Assembly (NCBI RefSeq): GCF_009857435.1
Contig: NZ_WWCK01000007.1
Location: forward strand, 186,001-250,000
Length of the DNA: 64,000 nt
Reading direction: 5' to 3'
Source of the DNA: Duganella rivi
GTDB taxonomy: Bacteria; Pseudomonadota; Gammaproteobacteria; Burkholderiales; Burkholderiaceae_D
How positions within the stretch are numbered: the stretch's first letter is position 1; the number at the start of each line of letters is the position of its first letter. The position numbers were made by a program, and so were the translations under genes. The notes beneath the pieces were generated by a model that saw only the letters and a program-made list of their open reading frames with translations, ran no database searches and was not told the origin of the DNA. Positions 58,462 through 64,000 of the stretch are shown piece after piece.

Positions 58462-59750
58462 AAGAGTTACAGGGCGAGCTGGCGGCACAAGGCGTGCGTT
58501 ACGTGTTTGCGCAGTTCACCGACATCCATGGCGCGGCCAAGGGCAAGCTGGTACCGCTGGCGCATCTCGGCGACATCGTGGCGCCGGGTGCGGGATTTTC
58601 CGGGCCGTCGATTTGGGGCACGGGCCTGCCGCGCAATGGCCCGCGCTCGGAGTACTACGGCCGTGCCGATTTGACGACCTTGCAGCCGATGCCTTGGCTG
58701 CCTGGCTATGCGCGCGTGGTGCTGGATGGCCATGTGGCCGGTGTGCCGTTCGAGGCTTGCCCACGCCAGGTGCTGCGCACGCAGGTCGCTCGCCTCGCTG
58801 CACGCGGCTGGACTTTGCATGCCGGCCTTGAGCCCGAATTCTTTTTGCTGCAAAAAGGCGTTAATGGCTACGATGCAGAAGCGGCTGATACGCTGGAGAA
58901 GCCGTCCTACGATACAAGAAGCCTGCTGCGCCGCCGTTCCTTCCTCGACAAGCTGACTACCTCGCTCAACGAGTGCGGCCTTGGCGTCTACCAAATCGAC
59001 CACGAAGATGCGACCGGCCAGTTTGAAGTGAACTACCACTACGCCGATGCCTTGCGCGCGGCGGATAACTTCATGCTGTTCAAGATGGCAGCGCATCACA
59101 TTGCGGAAGAGGAGGGCATGCTGTTCTCGATGATGCCGAAGCCGTTCGCGGAGCGGCCGGGCAGCGGCTTGCATTTTCATTTGTCGCTGTCGGATTCGAA
59201 TGGCAATGCGGTGGCGGCGATTGGTGAGCATTTCCTCGGCGGCTTGCTGCACCATGCGCCTGCGCTGACGGCGCTGTGCGCGCCGACCGTCAATTCGTAC
59301 AAGCGCTTGATGTGCGGCGAGGCGTTGTCTGGCACTAGCTGGGCGCCGGCGTTTATCGGTCATGGCGATAACAATCGCACCGTGGTCGCGCGTACCGTGC
59401 ACCAGCGGGTTGAGTGGCGCTTGCCGGATAGTTCGGCTAATCCCTACCTGGCGCTGGCAGGCGTGATTGCAGCGGGCTTGGATGGTGTTGATCGTCAGCT
59501 CGATCCCGGCAAGCCGGTGAATCAAGATGTCTACGAAATGAGCGCCGCAGAACGCGCGGCGCTAGGACTGAAGCTGCTGCCGCAAAATCTAGGCGCAGCG
59601 GCAGAGGCACTAAGGGAAGACACCGTGCTGGCCGAAGCACTAGGCAGCGCCATCGTCGAAGAATTCGTCGCACTAAAAAGCGCCGAATGGATCGAATACA
59701 GCCAGCACGTCAGCGCATGGGAAACCACGCGCTATCTGCAGCGTTTCTGA
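58443..59750 (+). CDS. Glutamine synthetase family protein, third homologue (GlnT-like)
   Basis: A 435-residue glutamine synthetase homologue, more distant from the two PuuA copies. It has the N-terminal fold FAQFTDIHGAAKGKLVPLAH, GLEPEFFLLQKG, QFEVNYHYADAL, GSGLHFHLSLSD and SSANPYLALAGV. It resembles type III GlnT or gamma-glutamylmethylamide synthetases, so a different amine may be its substrate. The start at 58443 lies inside the puuC end (19-bp overlap); no other start is nearby. Confidence 0.85.
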   Translation: MDTGRLEELQGELAAQGVRYVFAQFTDIHGAAKGKLVPLAHLGDIVAPGAGFSGPSIWGTGLPRNGPRSEYYGRADLTTLQPMPWLPGYARVVLDGHVAGVPFEACPRQVLRTQVARLAARGWTLHAGLEPEFFLLQKGVNGYDAEAADTLEKPSYDTRSLLRRRSFLDKLTTSLNECGLGVYQIDHEDATGQFEVNYHYADALRAADNFMLFKMAAHHIAEEEGMLFSMMPKPFAERPGSGLHFHLSLSDSNGNAVAAIGEHFLGGLLHHAPALTALCAPTVNSYKRLMCGEALSGTSWAPAFIGHGDNNRTVVARTVHQRVEWRLPDSSANPYLALAGVIAAGLDGVDRQLDPGKPVNQDVYEMSAAERAALGLKLLPQNLGAAAEALREDTVLAEALGSAIVEEFVALKSAEWIEYSQHVSAWETTRYLQRF

Positions 59751-59796
59751 TTGCGATGGCCGCTTCGTGGAGTTGACGTTGCCTGGATTTGAAAGC

Positions 59797-59873
59797 ATGC
59801 GGCACTACCCCAACCCGCACACCGCTGCGGCCAGGGTCTGACCCCGTACGGGGTCAGACCCTTTCGTTCGGGG
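59797..59873. repeat. 77-bp repeat, copy B (inverted relative to copy A)
   Basis: The reverse complement matches 50623-50699 at 74 of 77 positions, and the 30-bp palindrome (59833-59862) is intact. It lies in the 173-bp gap between the glnT-like gene and panB. The rest of this gap shows nothing notable. Confidence 0.85.
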
Positions 59874-59923
59874 TGCTTTTAAAGGTACGTTGTGGAACGC
59901 TGGTGGCTGGGATACGCCACCCC

Positions 59924-60802
59924 TTAGAAGCAGTGCTCCAGCGCCGGGAAGCTGCCATTCTTGACTGCAGTGACGTAGGCGGTGATGGCGGCGTCGATGC
60001 TGGTTTGGCCTTCCATGAAGTTTTTCACGAAGCGCGCTTTGCGGCCCGGGAAGACGCCCAGCAGGTCGTGCATCACCAGCACCTGGCCGGAGCAGTCCGG
60101 GCCTGCGCCGATGCCAATCGTCGGTATCGACAGCATGTCGGTCACTTCTTTACCCAAGGCCGAAGGAATCGCCTCCAGCACCACCAGCGAGGCGCCGGCG
60201 GCTTGGACTTTCAGTGCGTCTGCTTTCAGCAGGTCGGCGCTTTCGGTGGTTTTGCCCTGCACCTTGTAGCCGCCCAGCTGGTGCACCGATTGCGGCGTCA
60301 GGCCCAAGTGCGCGCACACTGGCACGCCGCGCTCGGTCAGGAATTTGATGGTGTCGGCCAGCCATGCTCCGCCCTCGATCTTGACCATGTGCGCGCCCGC
60401 TTGCATCGCCAGCACGGCGTTGGCATAGGCGGTTTCCGGCGTGCCGTAGGCGCCGAACGGCAGGTCGGCTACGATCATCGCGTTCTTCGTTCCACGCGCC
60501 ACGGAGGCGGTGTGGTAGACGATGTCGTTGACGGTGACCGGCAGCGTCGATTGATGGCCGGCGCATACCATGCCCAGCGAATCGCCGATCAGCAGGATCT
60601 CAACGCCGCAGCGATCCATCAGCGAGGCGAAGCTGGCGTCGTAGCAGGTCAGCATGGTGATTTTTTCGCCGGCGTTGCGCAGCGTCGCCAGGGTGTTGAC
60701 GGTGACGGCTTTCGATACGACCGCTTTGGCCGGTGCAGGTGCGTTGGCGTCGGCGGGCTTTTGGCCCGCGGCCAGTTCGTTGCCTTGCAGGTATCCAGAC
60801 AT
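59924..60802 (-). CDS. panB: 3-methyl-2-oxobutanoate hydroxymethyltransferase
   Basis: A 292-residue PanB, which makes ketopantoate in pantothenate/CoA synthesis. Motifs are ITMLTCYDASFASLMDRCGV, LLIGDSLGMVCAGH, MVKIEGGAWLADT, VCAHLGLTPQSVHQLGGYKV and VLVMHDLLGVFPG. An Ala/Pro/Lys-rich N-terminal extension of about 35 residues (SGYLQGNELAAGQKPADA) is unusual for the family and is probably disordered. The start has an AAGGA site six bases before the ATG. It is the last gene of the folK-panB run. Confidence 0.95.
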   Translation of the reverse strand: MSGYLQGNELAAGQKPADANAPAPAKAVVSKAVTVNTLATLRNAGEKITMLTCYDASFASLMDRCGVEILLIGDSLGMVCAGHQSTLPVTVNDIVYHTASVARGTKNAMIVADLPFGAYGTPETAYANAVLAMQAGAHMVKIEGGAWLADTIKFLTERGVPVCAHLGLTPQSVHQLGGYKVQGKTTESADLLKADALKVQAAGASLVVLEAIPSALGKEVTDMLSIPTIGIGAGPDCSGQVLVMHDLLGVFPGRKARFVKNFMEGQTSIDAAITAYVTAVKNGSFPALEHCF

Positions 60803-60819
60803 GGTAAATCCTTTGCTTA

Positions 60820-61359
60820 TTAAATCGGGCTGATGCCCTGGTCGGCCACTCCGGCGGCATATTGCGCCGCCGCTCCGTGGCCGGGGATATGAATCGATGG
60901 CGCCAGTTCCAGCAGCGGCACCAGCACGAACGCGCGTTCGGTCATGCGCGGGTGCGGCACGCTCAGCGTGGGGCTGTTGATGGTGGCGTCGCCATACAGT
61001 AGCAGATCGAGATCGAGCGTGCGCGGGGCGTTGCGATACGGCCGTTCGCGACCATGCGCCTGCTCGATCGCTTGCAGCGCTTGCAGCAGCGCTTCCGCAT
61101 CCAGGGTGGTGGCGATGCGGGCGACGGCGTTGATGTAGTCGTCGCCGCTGGAGTCGATCGGCGCGGTGCGGTACAGGCTTGATGCGGCCATCAGAGTGCA
61201 GGCGGGCTGGCGCTGCAGGCGTTCCAGTGCGTCCAGCACATTGGCGCGCGCGTCGCCCAAGTTGGCGCCGATGCCGATGTAGGCGATGGTGAAGGCAAAT
61301 GGCGCCCGCTCATCCTGCGGCGTTGCGGGCGCGAGGCCCGCTGTTATTGCGGTGTTCAT
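60820..61359 (-). CDS. folK: 2-amino-4-hydroxy-6-hydroxymethyldihydropteridine pyrophosphokinase
   Basis: A 179-residue FolK (HPPK), which pyrophosphorylates the pterin before dihydropteroate synthesis. It has AYIGIGANLGDARANV, SSLYRTAPID, the substrate loop YRNAPRTLDLDLLLYGD and the C-terminal LTVPHPR-type sequence (LSVPHPRMTERAFVLVPL). About 25 N-terminal residues precede the conserved fold, so a later start is possible, but none is clearly better. It lies 17 bp after pcnB and 17 bp before panB. Confidence 0.95.
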   Translation of the reverse strand: MNTAITAGLAPATPQDERAPFAFTIAYIGIGANLGDARANVLDALERLQRQPACTLMAASSLYRTAPIDSSGDDYINAVARIATTLDAEALLQALQAIEQAHGRERPYRNAPRTLDLDLLLYGDATINSPTLSVPHPRMTERAFVLVPLLELAPSIHIPGHGAAAQYAAGVADQGISPI

Positions 61360-61376
61360 GATGCGATCAGGCGTGC

Positions 61377-62801
61377 TTAGTCGCCGCCGCCGTCGTGCGA
61401 TGGCGCGGAGCCGCCGGCATCGGAGCCGCCGCCTTCACCGCCACGGCCACCGCCGCTGCGATTACGGCCGCCGCGACGCGGGCCGCGCTTGCGTTTCGTA
61501 CCGCCGCCATTGCCGCCGCCCGATGGCTGGCTGGCCGAGGAAATCAGATCTTCGCGCGAGGCTTCGTCACTCTCGTAGAAGGCGGTCCACCATTCGCCGA
61601 TTTCGGCGTCAATCTCGCCCGAGGCGCAGCGCAGCAGCAGGAAGTCGTAGCCGGCGCGGAAGCGCTGGTGTTCCAGCAGCTTGTGCGGCGCCTTGCCGGT
61701 GCGGCGCTCGAAGCGCGGCTGCATGGCCCAGATGTCGCGCATGTCGGAGCCGATCTTGCGCTGCAAGGCCAGCTTCTCGGTCTGCGAGTCGAGTACGTCG
61801 TCGGCGGCCAGGTGCAGCGCCGGGATGGTTTGCTCGCCCGCAGCGCGGTAGGCTTCCCACTTCTCCAGCACTTGATGCCACAGCAGCGACGCAAACAGGA
61901 AGCCAGGCGAGACGGTCTTGCCAGCATGGATGCGGGCATCGGTCGATTCCAGCGCCAGCGTCACGAACTTGAAGCCCAGCGGCTGTTCCAGCACCACGTC
62001 CAGCAGCGGCAGCAGGCCGTGATGCAGGCCTTCCTTGCGCAGTTGCTGCAAGCAGGCCAGCGCGTGGCCGCTCATCAGGAGCTTGAGCATTTCGTCGAAC
62101 ACGCGCGCGGCCGGTACGTTGTTGATCAGCGGCGCCATCACCTTGATCGGCGCGCCGGTTTCCGGCTCGATCGAGAATTTCAGCTTGGCGGCAAAGCGCA
62201 CCACGCGCAGCATGCGCACCGGGTCTTCGCGGTAGCGTGCTTCCGGCACGCCGATGATGCGCAGCGTCTTGGCGCGGATGTCTTCAATACCGCCGTGGTA
62301 GTCCAGCACCTGCTGGTTGGCAGGGTTGTAGTACATGGCGTTGATGGTGAAGTCGCGGCGCTCCGCGTCTTCCGCCTGCGAACCGAAGGTGTTGTCGCGC
62401 AGGACGCGGCCATGTTCATCTTTCGGCGCGTTGGCCGAGGTGGTGCCGCGGAAGGTGGTCACTTCCAGCAGGTCGTTGCCGAACATGACGTGCACGATCT
62501 GGAAGCGCTTGCCGATGATGAAGGCGCGGCGGAACAGGCGCTTCACTTGTTCCGGCGTGGCGTTGGTGGCGATGTCGAAGTCTTTCGGCTTCACGCCCAG
62601 CAGCAGGTCGCGCACGGCGCCGCCGACCACGAAGGCTTCGTAGCCGGCTTCCTGCAAGGTGCTGGTGACGCGGACGGCGTTATTCGACAGCAGGCGCGGA
62701 TCGATGCCGTGGGCTTCAGGGCCCAGCACCACCGGCGTGTTCGCGTCGCGGGCCGCTTTACTCTTGGTGCCGAGGATTTTGCGGATCAGTTTCTTAATCA
62801 T
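61377..62801 (-). CDS. pcnB: Poly(A) polymerase I
   Basis: A 474-residue nucleotidyltransferase that adds poly(A) to RNA 3' ends and promotes decay. It has the polymerase beta-type motif VVGGAVRDLLLGVKPKDFDIATNA, TIN in RDFTINAMYYNP, and the RNA-binding region RILRVVRFAAKLKFS-like (RMLRVVRFAAKLKFSIE). The C-terminus is a Gly/Arg-rich tail (TKRKRGPRRGGRNRSGGGRG), likely for RNA contact. Start set at the ATG at 62801, which overlaps the HAD gene's stop by 8 bp. Confidence 0.94.
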   Translation of the reverse strand: MIKKLIRKILGTKSKAARDANTPVVLGPEAHGIDPRLLSNNAVRVTSTLQEAGYEAFVVGGAVRDLLLGVKPKDFDIATNATPEQVKRLFRRAFIIGKRFQIVHVMFGNDLLEVTTFRGTTSANAPKDEHGRVLRDNTFGSQAEDAERRDFTINAMYYNPANQQVLDYHGGIEDIRAKTLRIIGVPEARYREDPVRMLRVVRFAAKLKFSIEPETGAPIKVMAPLINNVPAARVFDEMLKLLMSGHALACLQQLRKEGLHHGLLPLLDVVLEQPLGFKFVTLALESTDARIHAGKTVSPGFLFASLLWHQVLEKWEAYRAAGEQTIPALHLAADDVLDSQTEKLALQRKIGSDMRDIWAMQPRFERRTGKAPHKLLEHQRFRAGYDFLLLRCASGEIDAEIGEWWTAFYESDEASREDLISSASQPSGGGNGGGTKRKRGPRRGGRNRSGGGRGGEGGGSDAGGSAPSHDGGGD

Positions 62802-63477
62802 TGAATAGGTCAATCAAAGGCCAGCCATGTGCGGCGGCGTGCGTTTTCAGTTTCTCATTGGGGTTGGTCGCCACCGGATGGCTGACGATGGACATCAGCG
62901 GCAGGTCGTTGTGCGAGTCGCTGTAGAAGTGGACGGTGCCAAAGTCTTCCAGCGTTTTCCCCATTTTTTCCAGCCACGCCTTGGTGTGGACGATTTTACC
63001 CGGGCCCTGGGTCGGCGTGCCTAGCAGCTTGCCGGTCAGGTTGCCCTCGGCGTCGACTTCCGGCATCGCCGCGATCAGGTGCTCCACGCCCAGCGCTTTG
63101 GCAATCGGCGCGGTCACGAAGTGGTTGGTGGCGGTGACGATGGCAACCAGGTCGCCGGCGTCAAAGTGCTTTTGCAGCAGGGCGCGCGCCGATGGGCGCA
63201 GCGCCGGAACCACCACTTCGGCCATGTACTGCGCGTGCATTTCATCCAGCTTGGCGCGCGGGAAAGCGGCCAAGGTACCCAGCGTGAACTCGAGGTATTC
63301 TACCGGATCGAGCGTGCCGGCCTGGTATTGGGCGAAGAATTCGCGGTTGCGGCGGTCGTATTCGACGGCGTCGACGGCGCCGATACGTACCAGGAACTGG
63401 CCCCATTCGAAGTCGGAGTCGATCGGCAGCAGGGTGTGGTCAAGGTCAAAAAGCGCCAGGTTCATTCGATTCATCAT
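62794..63477 (-). CDS. HAD-superfamily IB hydrolase (SerB-like phosphatase)
   Basis: A 227-residue HAD phosphatase. The nucleophile motif is LALFDLDHTLLPIDSDFEWG, motif II Thr in VAIVTATNHF, and motif III/IV in FYSDSHNDLPLMSIV. Subfamily IB members dephosphorylate phosphoserine or similar metabolites; the true substrate is unknown. It lies between hda and pcnB, its usual place in Burkholderiales. Start at 63477 overlaps the hda stop (ATGA). Confidence 0.9.
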   Translation of the reverse strand: MMNRMNLALFDLDHTLLPIDSDFEWGQFLVRIGAVDAVEYDRRNREFFAQYQAGTLDPVEYLEFTLGTLAAFPRAKLDEMHAQYMAEVVVPALRPSARALLQKHFDAGDLVAIVTATNHFVTAPIAKALGVEHLIAAMPEVDAEGNLTGKLLGTPTQGPGKIVHTKAWLEKMGKTLEDFGTVHFYSDSHNDLPLMSIVSHPVATNPNEKLKTHAAAHGWPLIDLFND

Positions 63478-64000
63478 TCTTTCGCTTCCGCCTGCAGCCA
63501 CTCGCGCAGCAGCGGCAGAGTGATAGGGCGTTGGGTTTCAAGGGAATACTGGTCCAGCGAATCGAGGATGGTCGATAGCGACCGCATGTCGCGCTGGAAG
63601 TGGGACAGCAGGTAGGGTATCACGCCTGCCGACAGCGTCAAACCGCGTGCCGCTGCGGCGGCGGCCAGGGCGGCGCTCTTTTCGTCGTCGGTCAGGCCGT
63701 GGATCTGGTAGATCAAGCCCCAGCCCATGCGCGTGCGCAGGTCTTCGCGCACTGGCAGCACGGCCGGCGCCACGTTGCCGCTGCAAACCATGAAGGCATT
63801 GTTGGCGCGGATTTCGTTAAACAGGGCGAAGGCGTCGATCTGCGCCAGCGGCGACAGCTTCTCGCAGTCGTCCAGCAGGTACAGGTCCACCTCCGGCGAA
63901 TACACGAACTCGGATTCGATCGAGAACGGCGAGATATAGCGCGCGCGCAGCTGCTCTTCCTCGCTGCCGGCGCTGGCCAGCGCCTTGAGCAAGTGCGATT
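63474..64000 (-). CDS. hda: DnaA regulatory inactivator Hda, N-terminus cut by window edge
   Basis: The frame is open to the end of the window, beginning SHLLKALAS, which is the tail of a DnaA-like P-loop region. About 175 C-terminal residues are visible. It contains VDLYLLDDCEKLSPLAQIDA (Walker B-like DD), FALFNEIRANNAFMVCSGN, VREDLRTRMGWGLIYQIHGL and the C-terminal helix-rich region. Hda promotes ATP hydrolysis on DnaA to prevent re-initiation. The upstream start is outside the window. Confidence 0.9.
   Translation of the reverse strand, partial: SHLLKALASAGSEEEQLRARYISPFSIESEFVYSPEVDLYLLDDCEKLSPLAQIDAFALFNEIRANNAFMVCSGNVAPAVLPVREDLRTRMGWGLIYQIHGLTDDEKSAALAAAAAARGLTLSAGVIPYLLSHFQRDMRSLSTILDSLDQYSLETQRPITLPLLREWLQAEAKE

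Noticed and set aside
50604..59873. Repeats as a CRISPR array or insertion sequence ends
   Set aside because: Only two copies 9 kb apart, no spacers, no transposase gene between them and no target duplication seen.

Overview
The window looks like a chromosomal segment of a betaproteobacterium in the Oxalobacteraceae (Massilia/Duganella/Janthinobacterium relatives). The GC content is high, and three gene orders are ones known from Burkholderiales: pcm-rhodanese-tolC, nadK-recN-hemH-grpE-dnaK-dnaJ and hda-HAD-pcnB-folK-panB. The genus assignment is inference. Coding density is very high, and no non-coding gap exceeds 300 bases. No rRNA, tRNA, CRISPR array, prophage or intact insertion sequence was recognised.

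Layout. (1) 1-11.1 kb is an accessory, regulator-rich stretch: three LysR genes, two of them divergent from small operons (aldo/keto reductase plus SRPBCC; ester cyclase), a minus-strand M14 peptidase/hydrolase/YkgJ operon, a secreted GH97 glycosidase, two tiny secreted Cys-rich proteins, a GNAT, a monooxygenase and a TetR gene. (2) 11.3-19.7 kb holds pcm-rhodanese-tolC, two SDRs, a membrane protein, gloA, a sorbosone-dehydrogenase-like protein and a DUF3667 protein. (3) 19.8-28.3 kb is a stress and housekeeping block: nadK-recN behind a LexA box, hemH, then grpE, dnaK and dnaJ with two sigma-32-type promoters, and a beta carbonic anhydrase.

(4) 28.4-46.2 kb concerns sulfonate-like and nitrate nutrition. 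A TauD-type dioxygenase sits with an ABC importer, followed by nasT (an ANTAR antiterminator), an ABC nitrate importer, a P-box/MCP-like protein, the siroheme gene cobA, a NarK-type transporter, nirBD, a FAD reductase and the assimilatory nitrate reductase nasA. Both nitrate transcription units begin with a sigma-54 (-24/-12) promoter. Each is followed by a leader with A1/G4 hexaloop hairpins, the last of which overlaps an intrinsic terminator. This is the architecture expected for NasT-controlled antitermination. The soluble protein at 36028-36702 carries a NarX/PilJ-type nitrate P-box and an MCP-like tail. Because no nasS is present, it is a plausible unconventional nitrate sensor.

(5) 46.3-59.8 kb is a polyamine catabolism block: two near-identical gamma-glutamylputrescine synthetases, a third glutamine-synthetase homologue, a PotABC-type transporter without its binding protein, MFS and MocR genes, puuD, an aminotransferase and puuC. 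A 77-bp repeat occurs on both sides of the 50.7-59.8 kb part in inverted orientation. (6) 59.9-64.0 kb is the conserved panB-folK-pcnB-HAD-hda group on the minus strand, with hda cut by the window edge.
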